From NCBI GenBank assembly GCA_934278005.1, contig CAKQWG010000007.1:1-34797 (forward strand): a DNA stretch of 34,797 bases. Reading direction: 5' to 3'. The DNA is from an uncultured Pirellulaceae bacterium. Its GTDB lineage: Bacteria; Planctomycetota; Planctomycetia; Pirellulales; Pirellulaceae. Position 1 is the first letter of the stretch. Each line of letters starts with the position of its first letter. Below are positions 24,466 through 32,135 of this stretch, in pieces. A program made the position numbers and the translations under genes. The notes under the pieces are model-generated. The model saw only the letters and a list, made by a program, of their open reading frames with translations. It was not told the origin of the DNA and ran no database searches.

Positions 24466-25995
24466 ATGAGACTCGCCGCCAAATTGGTTCTACTCTTCCT
24501 CGGCTGCTTGGCGCTGGTGGTAGCGGTTTTCTCCTTTCTTTCCATGCAGCAGGCACAAGACTTAGCATTGGCCGAACACGAACGCCGGGCTGCCGATCTG
24601 GCGGCCATGCTGCAGTCGGCGATGCGAAATTCCCAGTACAACCCCCATGAACTCGAGCAGGTGCTGGTGGCCTGCGTTAATGACGACAACCAAGTGCGAG
24701 TTCGCTTGGTCAACCCGCTCCGCGCGCTGGATCCTGCGCTGCGTCCAGCGGTGCCCGCCGAGCTGGGCATTCAGTCAAACGAGGTGACTACTTTTTCGTA
24801 TCCCGATCGCTCGGGCCAGTACACCATGTTTACCTACGTTCCCCTGGGCATCCCCGGCGGAACGCAGTTGGAGTTTGCGGCGCCTGAATCGTACTGGTCG
24901 GATCTCTTGAGCGATGCCCTGCGCCGATCTGCCATCTCACTCGTGGCCGTATCGGCTGTTACCAGTTTAGTGATTCTGTTGGGCGGACTGTGGATGGTGG
25001 GGCGGCCGCTCGATCAACTCGTCGAAAAGGTGCACCGTGTGGGCCAAGGAGATCTGTCTGGCCCAGTCAACTTGCGGCGCGGCGACGAACTGGGCCGATT
25101 GGGCCAAGCTGTGAACGAGATGTGCGATCAGTTGGAACAACAGCGCAGTCGCATCGCTTCGGAAACTCAACAGAGAATATTGGCCGTGGAACAACTGCGG
25201 CACGGCGATCGACTGAGGACGATCGGACGCCTTGCCGCGGGACTGGCTCACGAAATTGGCACTCCTCTGAATGTCGTGCTAGGGCGCGCTGAGCTGATAG
25301 CCAGCGGCAAACTCTCTGGTGGCGACATCGAGACCAGTGCCCTAACGATTAAAGAGCAGTCTCAACGCATTACCACCATCGTGCAGGAGTTGCTCAACTT
25401 TGCGCGCAGCAAAACGCCCCAGCGTGCGCCGGTGGACTTGAATCGACTGGTGGAGGAATCGATCAAGTTGTTAAATCCTATCGCGGAAAAACTTGCAGTC
25501 GTGATTCGGTTTCAGCCGTGGTGCCACGACGCGACTGCCGAGTTGGATTCGGCTCAGATGCAACAAGTCATTACCAACCTGCTCATCAACGCCGTGCACG
25601 CTACCGACTGCGCCCGGGCCCAGTCGGCCAGTCGTGCCTGCGAATCGCAAGCAGCAGAGACCGAGCTTACGCTGCAGTATATCGACGTGGCTATCGACCG
25701 TGTGGCGGCCGCTGATGTGCAAGCTGAACCGACGGGTGAGCAGTGGAATAAAACGGCCGAATTCTACTGGCAGATTAGCGTCAAAGATCACGGAGTGGGG
25801 ATCGCGCCGGAGGTGATGGAAAATATTTTTGAGCCCTTCTTTACAACCAAGGATGTTGGCGAGGGGACCGGCCTGGGGCTGTCGATTGCCTATGGTATCG
25901 TGCGTGAGCACGCCGGTTGGATCGGCGTGCAAAGCCAGCTTGGCGTAGGTTCACGGTTTTCGGTGTATTTGCCTGTTAATGCCGAGCGTCGCTGA
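24466..25995 (+). CDS. Membrane sensor histidine kinase (orphan)
   Basis: A 509-aa kinase. Helix 1 is at about 5-25 ([19 protein letters not shown]). The sensor region (about 28-152) has no recognised domain, and helix 2 lies at about 155-178. A HAMP domain follows (about 178-232, [19 protein letters not shown]). The HisKA H-box is [11 protein letters not shown] with phosphorylated His262. The HATPase domain has the N-box [14 protein letters not shown] (366-379), the G1 box DHGVGIAPE and the G2 box [11 protein letters not shown] 50-residue insert (about 382-433) sits between N and G1 boxes, longer than usual. No response regulator is adjacent on either side, so it is an orphan. I chose ATG at 24466 over TTG at 24454. 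Its signal and partner are unknown; proximity to htrA suggests, weakly, an envelope-stress role. Confidence 0.92.
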   Translation: MRLAAKLVLLFLGCLALVVAVFSFLSMQQAQDLALAEHERRAADLAAMLQSAMRNSQYNPHELEQVLVACVNDDNQVRVRLVNPLRALDPALRPAVPAELGIQSNEVTTFSYPDRSGQYTMFTYVPLGIPGGTQLEFAAPESYWSDLLSDALRRSAISLVAVSAVTSLVILLGGLWMVGRPLDQLVEKVHRVGQGDLSGPVNLRRGDELGRLGQAVNEMCDQLEQQRSRIASETQQRILAVEQLRHGDRLRTIGRLAAGLAHEIGTPLNVVLGRAELIASGKLSGGDIETSALTIKEQSQRITTIVQELLNFARSKTPQRAPVDLNRLVEESIKLLNPIAEKLAVVIRFQPWCHDATAELDSAQMQQVITNLLINAVHATDCARAQSASRACESQAAETELTLQYIDVAIDRVAAADVQAEPTGEQWNKTAEFYWQISVKDHGVGIAPEVMENIFEPFFTTKDVGEGTGLGLSIAYGIVREHAGWIGVQSQLGVGSRFSVYLPVNAERR

Positions 25996-26723
25996 TCGCT
26001 CCGCGATCTGAAGTGCCTGATCATTTAGGGCCTGCTCAAAAATAACTTCTCCAGGTGTAATAAGCGAGGAACATCGAACACGCCAGTAAGCTACTTGCTA
26101 AGAAAAGTTGTGCGAGCCCAGCGTAGAAGATAAAAGGTTAGAAAATTCTATCTCCACTGTACGGCATCCATCGTCGCTGCACTGATTCTACGGGTAGGTT
26201 GCGCCGTACTCCTACAGGTAAGCTGCGCTGGGGTTGGTCGCTGACTTCGACACAACGCGTCGCTGGCCTGCATAAATCACACTTGCCGGCGATAGGGTTG
26301 GCATCGGCTAGCGCCGGCGCTCGAAAAGCACCGATTTTTTACCACCTATTTTTTAACCTTTGTTCCACCGGCTCGAATCTTACGAATCGGGAAGTTATTG
26401 TTGAGCCGTCCCTGAAAGAAAATTTTTTGGCGCCCAAGTTAACAGCACAGAAGCGACAGATGGATTTGAGATTCGCGATCTGACTTTCTATTTGCAGTTG
26501 GCAAATCTGCGGCGTAGGTGGGGCGTGCTGAAGAGAAGTGGCCGGGGGAGGTGTTTGGGAGAACCGCTTAGGAGATGTATTTAGGAGCAGGGATCGCGCG
26601 GCGATCCACGGCACTCTATGCAATTTCCTCTTGACTTACGTGCGCTGTTTGAGCTATCGCACAGGGCAAGGTGTGCCGCTCTGCAGACCCGTTAACATGC
26701 ACCTCCTGGTGAGAAAGGTTCTC
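25996..26723. other. 728-bp spacer, AT-richer, no gene seen
   Basis: A GATCGC/GCGATC hairpin (25994-26008) overlaps the kinase stop and may terminate it. A perfect 12-bp palindrome AGCGCCGGCGCT lies at 26310-26321. Short T-runs occur near 26335-26360. No reading frame has a ribosome site or recognisable features on either strand. The promoter of the following small gene is probably in the last part. Confidence 0.4.
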
Positions 26724-27110
26724 ATGCTCGCTCGACGACTCTGGCTGCTGACTATCGTAGGCGCTGTGCTGGCTTGGATGCCGGGAGGATATTGGATGGC
26801 GGAGGGATGTTTACCCAACTCCGTTGTGCATGCTCAACAGGGAAATAGCAGCAACTCCGCCGAGCACCTGAGCGATCGCAGCATCGCGCCACTGTCAGAC
26901 CAGCTAACGCAGGGACTGCGCGCAATTACTCCCGAGCAGAAGCAGTTTGTGGCAGTGACAGTGGCCTATGTGGATCAGGGCGTCATCCCGCGCGCGATGG
27001 TGAATTTGGTTTATCGCTGGGCGCTCGAACGCAACGCGCAGGTGCCGTTTCCATATTTCGAGTACGCCATGCGGACTTTGTCCAAGCGTCGTGGGATTAT
27101 TCTGCCTTGA
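26724..27110 (+). CDS. Small secreted protein of unknown function
   Basis: A 128-aa protein that I do not recognise. The start ATG at 26724 has AAAGG 5 nt upstream. An in-frame ATG at 26697 would add nine residues. It opens with a signal peptide (LWLLTIVGAVLAWMPGG, likely cut near VVHAQQ). The mature part has a short Ser/Asn/Gln-rich segment, then a compact helical region (ITPEQKQFVAVTVAYVDQG, MVNLVYRWALERNAQVPFPYFEYAMRTLSKRRG). The even, conserved-looking C-terminal half with regular hydrophobic spacing suggests a real folded domain. Three hairpins follow immediately. It lies between the orphan kinase and the desaturase, each separated by long spacers, so it is probably transcribed alone. 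Confidence 0.65.
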   Translation: MLARRLWLLTIVGAVLAWMPGGYWMAEGCLPNSVVHAQQGNSSNSAEHLSDRSIAPLSDQLTQGLRAITPEQKQFVAVTVAYVDQGVIPRAMVNLVYRWALERNAQVPFPYFEYAMRTLSKRRGIILP

Positions 27111-27126
27111 ATTTAGCTCCTCTGGT

Positions 27127-27219
27127 GGAGCCAGCTGGCTCCGCTGCGGCCCTTGTTCGCAGCGGCCTTGGGCGTCAATTCCCACCCACGCGCTCCAAAT
27201 GGCGCGCTTGCAAGCGCGC
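27127..27219 (+). terminator. Cluster of three hairpins after the small secreted protein gene
   Basis: Three strong inverted repeats follow the stop codon: GGAGCCAGCTGGCTCC (27127-27142), CCGCTGCG/CGCAGCGG (27141-27148 with 27158-27165), and the 18-bp perfect palindrome at 27202-27219 (GCGCGCTTG/CAAGCGCGC). An AT-rich stretch follows. The cluster probably ends transcription. The first two stems share two bases, so they compete. Confidence 0.6.
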
Positions 27220-27325
27220 TCGTAATAATTTAACAAAAAAAGTGGTTTATATCTTGAAATCACTAGTTTTCTGCCTAGACGATTACACCCGGAAGCGGAA
27301 CAATTGGAGTGACTATCCTGCGTCT

Positions 27326-27371
27326 GTTGGGATAGCGGTTTCGTCTGGAGTGCGCTCGTTGGGAAAGCGGT
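27326..27371 (+). promoter_or_regulatory. Direct repeat upstream of the desaturase gene
   Basis: GTTGGGATAGCGGT (27326-27339) and GTTGGGAAAGCGGT (27358-27371) differ by one base and start 32 bp apart, about three helical turns. The second copy ends in TATACT (27371-27376), a possible -10 element, and lies 40 bp before the ATG. The layout fits a two-site regulator-binding region; this is inference. Confidence 0.45.
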
Positions 27372-27410
27372 ATACTCCTGACCACTCTCTGCATAGTGAA
27401 CCTCAATCGA

Positions 27411-28421
27411 ATGAGTAACAAAAAGAGCCGACGGTCCACTCGCCGGCACTACCGCCAGGCGCCCGGTCCAACGGTTCAGCCTACCAATGAAAAGGATGTC
27501 TCGGCGCTACTCAGCGGAGGCGCGCCGGCTGAAGCCTCGAGCACTCTCAAGTGGGCATCGGGGCGGCGTCACGTGGCGCGAAAGAATAATATCAACTGGG
27601 CTGCAGCTACTTGGCTGGTCATGATCCATGTCGGCGCGCTGGCCGCTCCCTGGACTTTTACCTGGTCCGCGCTGGTTGCCCTAGTGATCATGCACTGGGT
27701 CTGCGGCGGCATCGGGATTTGCCTGGGGTATCACCGCCTGTTAACGCACTCCAGTTTCGAAACTCCCCGCTGGATGCGGCGGGCTATCGCCACCGTCGGC
27801 TGCTTGGCCGGTGAGGGGCCACCGATGATGTGGGTTGCAAATCACCGCCTACACCACGCCCGCAGCGATCAAGATGGCGATCCACATTCGCCGCACGACG
27901 GTGGTTGGTGGAGCCACGCGACCTGGTTGGCATACAAAGTTGGCGGTAAGGATCAGGGAGAATACTTCCGCAAGTGGGCTCCTGACCTGCATCAAGACCG
28001 CTACATTCGCATGCTGGACTACGGTTTCATCCCGGTCAACGTGGTGGCTTCGCTGCTTCTCGTGGGCTTGGGCTATGCCATCGGCGGCGGCCAAACGGCC
28101 GTTTCCTTTCTAGTATGGGCCGTGTTCTTGCGGATGGTGTTGGTGCTACACGCGACCTGGTTGGTCAATTCGGCCAGTCACATGTGGGGCTATCGCAACT
28201 ACGAAACTCGCGACGACAGCCGCAATAACTGGTGGGTTGCCCTGTTCACTTATGGAGAGGGGTGGCACAACAATCACCACGCTCATCCACGCATGGCTAA
28301 CCACGGACACAAGTGGTGGGAGTTCGATGTGACCTTCAACACCATCCGGCTCATGAAGAAACTTGGATTGGCCTGGGATGTGGTCGACTATCGCAATCGA
28401 GCTGAGAAGAACGCGCGATAA
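27411..28421 (+). CDS. Membrane fatty-acyl desaturase (delta-9-type)
   Basis: A 336-aa integral-membrane di-iron enzyme that introduces a double bond in fatty acyl chains and adjusts membrane fluidity. The three histidine boxes are complete: H108RLLTH113, H145RLHH149 and H286NNHH290, with the conserved GEGWHNNHHAHP context. Four hydrophobic segments surround them (about 64-80, 85-107, 207-226, 230-250). The N-terminal 55 residues are basic and low in complexity. I chose ATG at 27411; a GTG at 27396 is an alternative, and neither has a clear ribosome site. The gene stands alone with a regulatory-looking direct repeat upstream and a strong terminator downstream. Acyl-lipid versus acyl-CoA substrate cannot be decided. 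Confidence 0.94.
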   Translation: MSNKKSRRSTRRHYRQAPGPTVQPTNEKDVSALLSGGAPAEASSTLKWASGRRHVARKNNINWAAATWLVMIHVGALAAPWTFTWSALVALVIMHWVCGGIGICLGYHRLLTHSSFETPRWMRRAIATVGCLAGEGPPMMWVANHRLHHARSDQDGDPHSPHDGGWWSHATWLAYKVGGKDQGEYFRKWAPDLHQDRYIRMLDYGFIPVNVVASLLLVGLGYAIGGGQTAVSFLVWAVFLRMVLVLHATWLVNSASHMWGYRNYETRDDSRNNWWVALFTYGEGWHNNHHAHPRMANHGHKWWEFDVTFNTIRLMKKLGLAWDVVDYRNRAEKNAR

Positions 28422-28504
28422 GCGAAGATGGCCAACCGCGCTAGGCAATGCCCAGCTGTATATTGCCAATAATACAAATTGCCAACTGTGAGCCAATGGC
28501 GCTG

Positions 28505-28539
28505 CCCCCCGAAATTAATTTCGGGGGGATCGCTTTTTT
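28505..28539 (+). terminator. Strong intrinsic terminator of the desaturase gene
   Basis: A 24-bp perfect palindrome (28505-28528, CCCCCCGAAATT mirrored) is followed after five bases by a run of six T (28534-28539). It lies 83 bp past the desaturase stop and is oriented for plus-strand transcription. Confidence 0.85.
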
Positions 28540-28588
28540 GGGGCCTGCGTTCGCTGGAGCATGTCCCGGCTGAAGGTTTTGCTCACTG

Positions 28589-28668
28589 CAACTTGGCATC
28601 GCTGCAACTTGGCATCGCTGCAACTTGGCATCGCTGCAACTTGGCATCGCTGCAACTTGGCATCGCTG
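28589..28668. repeat. 16-bp perfect tandem repeat, five copies
   Basis: CAACTTGGCATCGCTG occurs five times without a mismatch between the desaturase terminator and the 3' end of the small minus-strand gene. Lack of divergence indicates recent expansion or homogenisation. No reading frame or hairpin explains it. Confidence 0.95.
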
Positions 28669-28733
28669 CTAACGGGCTTGGTTTATCAGAGCGGGCAGCG
28701 AGTGTAGCGTCTTTCGGCATGGAGCCTGTCGCT

Positions 28734-28952
28734 TCAGAAAGATTCGCTGTCTATAGCCGCCGAGATATGCTCGAATTTGTCGCGCGTCAGGCCCGGTACG
28801 ACGGGTGTCACGTTGACCTTGCTGCGTTTTAGCTCTTCGATCTGGGCCGCCATGCGCTGAATTAAATTGGCGATTTCATTTCCCGCCGATTCCCCCACAT
28901 GTACGGACAACGCCTTGCGTGCACTGTAGGAAAGTCCAAGGTTGTTGTTCAT
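28734..28952 (-). CDS. 72-aa cytoplasmic protein of unknown function, helical
   Basis: I do not recognise this protein. Support for a real gene is the strong GGAG ribosome site 8 nt before the ATG at 28952 on the minus strand and a clean reading frame. It begins MNNNLGLSYSARKALSVHVG and then forms a probable amphipathic or coiled-coil helix (SAGNEIANLIQRMAAQIEELKRSKVNV). A short proline-containing turn and a second small helix (LTRDKFEHISAAI) follow. No signal peptide, membrane segment or cysteine is present. It lies just downstream of glmS on the same strand (86 bp), so it may be cotranscribed with it. The five-copy tandem repeat sits right after its stop. Confidence 0.7.
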   Translation of the reverse strand: MNNNLGLSYSARKALSVHVGESAGNEIANLIQRMAAQIEELKRSKVNVTPVVPGLTRDKFEHISAAIDSESF

Positions 28953-29037
28953 TCAAATACTCCTGAGTGATAATTGACGAGCTTGCCGAAAGTTGCGCTT
29001 AGCGCGTTGGCGTGGCGGCCATCTGTGTAGCGCCAGT

Positions 29038-30972
29038 TTATTCAACCGTAACGCTCTTGGCTAGATTTCTGGGTTTGTCGACGTCGCAGCCACGCAGCAC
29101 GGCGATTTCATAAGCGAGCAGTTGCAGAGGAATTGCGGCGACGATGGGCTGTAGGAAATCTTCGACTTTGGGGATGGTAATGATCTCATCGGCCAACTGG
29201 GTGAGTTGCCGATCGACGTGGTCGACGACGGCGATCACCGGACCGCCACGAGCCTTGACCTCTTGGAGGTTGCTTAGCACTTTGTCGTAGACGGTCCCTT
29301 GGGGAACGATGAAAACCGAGGGTGTGTGGTGGTCGACTAGAGCTATCGGACCGTGCTTCATTTCGGCCGCTGGGTAGCCTTCGGCATGGATGTAGCTGAT
29401 CTCTTTCAACTTGAGAGCCCCCTCGAGTGCCGAGGGAAAGTTGTAGTTTCGACCTAAGTACAGGAAGTTGGCCGCGTCGGCATAGCGGGCGGCAATTTGC
29501 TTTACCTCCGCGTGACAGGCGAGCGTCGATTCCAGCACGCTGGGAAGCTGTTCCAGTTGATCGATAATGCGCAGGCCGGCTTCGAAGCTCAAATGTCGCA
29601 AGCGGCCGAAGTACAGAGCCAGCATCGCCAGCACCGATAATTGTGATGTGAAAGCTTTGGTAGATGCCACGCCGACTTCCGGTCCGGCGTGGAGATAAAC
29701 GCCGCCGTCCGCTTCTTGGGCAATGCTGCTACCGATGACGTTGCAAATCGCCATAGTGTGATGCCCCTTGCGTTTCATTTCGCGTAGGGCGGCCAGCGTG
29801 TCCGCGGTCTCGCCACTTTGCGTGATGCCGAACACGATGGTATTGGCCTCTACTGGCGGATTGCGATATCGCAGCTCGCTGGCGTATTCGACTTCGACGG
29901 GAATTCTGGCCAGCTCTTCGATCAGATACTCGCCGACCAGAGCCGAGTGCCAACTGGTTCCGCAACCGGTCAGGATGATTCGCTGCACGCCGCGCAGTTG
30001 TTGAGCAGTCAGATTCAGGCCGCCGAATTTAGCCGTGGCGTTGTCGCGGTCCAGGCGTCCTCGCAGCGCGTTTTGAACCGACTGCGGCTGTTCATATATC
30101 TCCTTGAGCATGAAGTGCGCATAGCCTTCTGACGTGGCGTCTACCGACTCGTTGGAAAGCACTTGGATGTTCGGGCGGATGCGACCTTCATCGCGGTGAA
30201 TGACTTGTATGCTATCGGGCCGAATGATGGCCAGTTGATGATCGGCCAGATAGATGATCCGCTCGGTAAAGCCGACGAGCGGCGAAGTATCGCTGGCAAC
30301 AAACTGCTCGTTTTTGCCGACGCCCACGACCAACGGGCTACCGCATCGTGCGGCCAGCAGCAGATCCTGAAAGTCGCGAAACATAATGACCAGTCCGTAA
30401 GTGCCGCGCAGTTGAGCAATTGCGTCTTGGACCGCTTCCACGCAGTCCTGCACGGAAACATTCCGCTGGCCATCTCGCTGGTTATCTCGCTGGCCATTTC
30501 GCTGGCCATTTCGTTGCGGCGCTTCAAGCGACCGGGCTGGCCCCTGCGTGCGCAGTTTCAAGCAATCAGCGATCAAATGGGCCACTACTTCGCTATCGGT
30601 TTGGGATTGAAACTGATAGCCCTTGCCTATCAACGATTGTTTGAGCGATTCGTAGTTCTCGATCACTCCGTTGTGAGCCAGTGTCAGCAGGCCTTGACCG
30701 CCCATATGCGGGTGTGCGTTCTCGCGTGTGGCCGCGCCGTGAGTCGCCCAGCGAGTATGACCAATTCCCAGCGGCCCAACCATGTTGGCCTGCTGTACGG
30801 CAGTCACCAGTTCGGCTACTCGGCCCGCGGTCTTGGTTATTTGGATGCCTTCTCTGGGGCGCAGTGTGGCGATTCCAGCGCTGTCATAGCCGCGATATTC
30901 CAAACGTTGTAGGCCCGTGAGCAAGAACGGGCATGCATTGTGACTGCCGATGTAACCAACAATTCCACACAT
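29038..30972 (-). CDS. glmS: Glutamine-fructose-6-phosphate aminotransferase (isomerising)
   Basis: Makes glucosamine 6-phosphate from fructose 6-phosphate and glutamine, the first step to UDP-GlcNAc. The 644-aa product starts with catalytic Cys2 (MCGIVGYIGS) at the ATG at 30972; an upstream in-frame ATG would bury this cysteine. The glutaminase domain has GHTRWATHG and NGVIENYESL. The two SIS domains show TGCGTSWHSALVGEYLIEELA and LEGALKLKEISYIHAEGYPAAEMKHGP, and the C-terminal tail is NLAKSVTVE. It is about 35 residues longer than E. coli GlmS. The difference is an insert at about residues 143-174 that contains four tandem (N/D)(G/N)QR tetrapeptides, at the end of the glutaminase domain before CVEAVQDAIAQLRGTYGL. 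No glmS ribozyme is evident upstream. The long plus-strand frame at 30163-30912 is a shadow. Confidence 0.96.
   Translation of the reverse strand: MCGIVGYIGSHNACPFLLTGLQRLEYRGYDSAGIATLRPREGIQITKTAGRVAELVTAVQQANMVGPLGIGHTRWATHGAATRENAHPHMGGQGLLTLAHNGVIENYESLKQSLIGKGYQFQSQTDSEVVAHLIADCLKLRTQGPARSLEAPQRNGQRNGQRDNQRDGQRNVSVQDCVEAVQDAIAQLRGTYGLVIMFRDFQDLLLAARCGSPLVVGVGKNEQFVASDTSPLVGFTERIIYLADHQLAIIRPDSIQVIHRDEGRIRPNIQVLSNESVDATSEGYAHFMLKEIYEQPQSVQNALRGRLDRDNATAKFGGLNLTAQQLRGVQRIILTGCGTSWHSALVGEYLIEELARIPVEVEYASELRYRNPPVEANTIVFGITQSGETADTLAALREMKRKGHHTMAICNVIGSSIAQEADGGVYLHAGPEVGVASTKAFTSQLSVLAMLALYFGRLRHLSFEAGLRIIDQLEQLPSVLESTLACHAEVKQIAARYADAANFLYLGRNYNFPSALEGALKLKEISYIHAEGYPAAEMKHGPIALVDHHTPSVFIVPQGTVYDKVLSNLQEVKARGGPVIAVVDHVDRQLTQLADEIITIPKVEDFLQPIVAAIPLQLLAYEIAVLRGCDVDKPRNLAKSVTVE
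30463..30510 (-). repeat. 12-bp in-frame tandem repeat inside glmS
   Basis: Four 12-bp units (plus strand TCGCTGGCCATT and close variants) encode four (N/D)(G/N)QR tetrapeptides, residues 155-170 of GlmS. The period is a multiple of three, so copy-number change keeps the frame. Confidence 0.9.
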
Positions 30973-31132
30973 AGGGTTTCGATCTTCTGTGAGCGTCGGG
31001 TGGGGGTGCCGATAAAATCGGCTGCGTATGGAGAGCCTACTTTGCTGGGGCTGGCATGACAAAAAATAGCCGCTCGAATAAGTGAAGTTCTTTATGCAAT
31101 AAATGGATTAGACTGCCTCGCACGATTAAAAC

Positions 31133-31678
31133 TCACTCATGCAAAGCGTCCAGGGCTACGCGCAGCAGAGCCACGCAGGTTGGAGCATGTGTGATTTGGC
31201 TGCTGCGGACGAGATCCAGCGCCTGCTCCAGAGGCATGACAATGTGCTCGATCTGTTCGGTCCCCTCGGGTGCTGTATCGCAGCCGCTGAGTTGTTCGGC
31301 CAGATATAAGTCCACACTCGAAGCGATGGCGGAAGTGAATGGGTCGACTTGACCTAGCCGAGTCCACTTGCCAGCCACCAGCCCGAGTTCCTCAGCCAAT
31401 TCTCGTTGTGCGGCAAAGGTGGCCGTCTCACCTGCTTCGATTCCCCCGCTGACACCCTCCAAGGTAAACCGGCCAACGGCGTAATGGAACTCCCGAGTCA
31501 AATGGACTTGTCGCTGTGCGTCGACAGCGATGACACACACACCGGGCATGAGCTTCACGGTAGAATAGGTGCCAGGCAGCCCATCTGGCCGTGTCACCTG
31601 ATCGACTTGAACATTGATCCAGGCGTCAGCATAGATTTGTTGTGTGCTGTTGATAGTCCACGGGCCATGTTTCTGCAT
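31133..31678 (-). CDS. Nudix hydrolase, ADP-ribose pyrophosphatase-like
   Basis: A 181-aa cytoplasmic hydrolase of nucleoside diphosphates linked to another moiety. The full Nudix box GX5EX7REUXEEXGU is present as GGIEAGETATFAAQRELAEELGL. The N-terminal domain (DAWINVQVDQVTRPDG, TYSTVKLMPGVCVIAVDA, REFHYAVG) and the loop after the box resemble the ADP-ribose/NDP-sugar pyrophosphatase branch. The exact substrate cannot be read from the motif. It is upstream of glmS on the same strand with a gap of 160 bp, so cotranscription is possible but not shown. It is divergent from the EboD-like gene. Confidence 0.9.
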   Translation of the reverse strand: MQKHGPWTINSTQQIYADAWINVQVDQVTRPDGLPGTYSTVKLMPGVCVIAVDAQRQVHLTREFHYAVGRFTLEGVSGGIEAGETATFAAQRELAEELGLVAGKWTRLGQVDPFTSAIASSVDLYLAEQLSGCDTAPEGTEQIEHIVMPLEQALDLVRSSQITHAPTCVALLRVALDALHE

Positions 31679-32135
31679 TGCGGTGTTGTTCCAAAACTGG
31701 GTGCACGTATTGCCTAAGCAGTGTAACTAAGCCACTTAGTGTAGGGGGAAAATACCTTGCGGGGTAGAATCGCACCGACGGCAGGGTGCCCGGCTGAACA
31801 ATTACGAGTTAAGATAAAGGGTTGCGCCGCGTAGAGAAACCTTCGCTGCGGCGAATGGCGTCGATGTCAGCATAGAAAAATGCCAGTTCGCGAGCGTGCG
31901 CCATTGACGGTGGCCTTCCCCCCCCTGCCCTGTCCAGCCGCGGATACCGCCACAGTTTTAGAATTAGCCATCCTAGGCGTTACGAACCGTGCGATCGGCA
32001 CCGGCGGCCGTCCGTAGCGTCAACGCACCCTTTTAAGGCGGAGCTGTCGATTTTATATCGCTGGCTCAGGCACTAAGATGGCCACAACACTGGCTCCTTC
32101 CCTGTCCCGAGTCCCACCAAGAAAACTTTGTTCCT
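31679..32135. promoter_or_regulatory. Divergent spacer between nudix and eboD-like genes
   Basis: A 457-bp stretch with no gene supported on either strand. It must hold promoters for both flanking genes, but I cannot place them. A run of eight C lies near 31920. No strong hairpin, repeat or known riboswitch was recognised. Confidence 0.35.

Noticed and set aside
26339..26623. Possible minus-strand small gene in the spacer after the kinase
   Set aside because: Translation is dominated by low-complexity Gln/Ile/Pro stretches resembling translated AT-rich spacer; no ribosome site.
30163..30912. Plus-strand reading frame (249 codons) opposite glmS
   Set aside because: Antisense shadow of the conserved GlmS coding sequence with no recognisable motifs.
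30973..31132. glmS ribozyme/riboswitch in the leader of glmS
   Set aside because: The 160-bp region upstream lacks any arrangement of helices I could match to the glmS ribozyme, and it would be unexpected outside Firmicutes and a few other groups.
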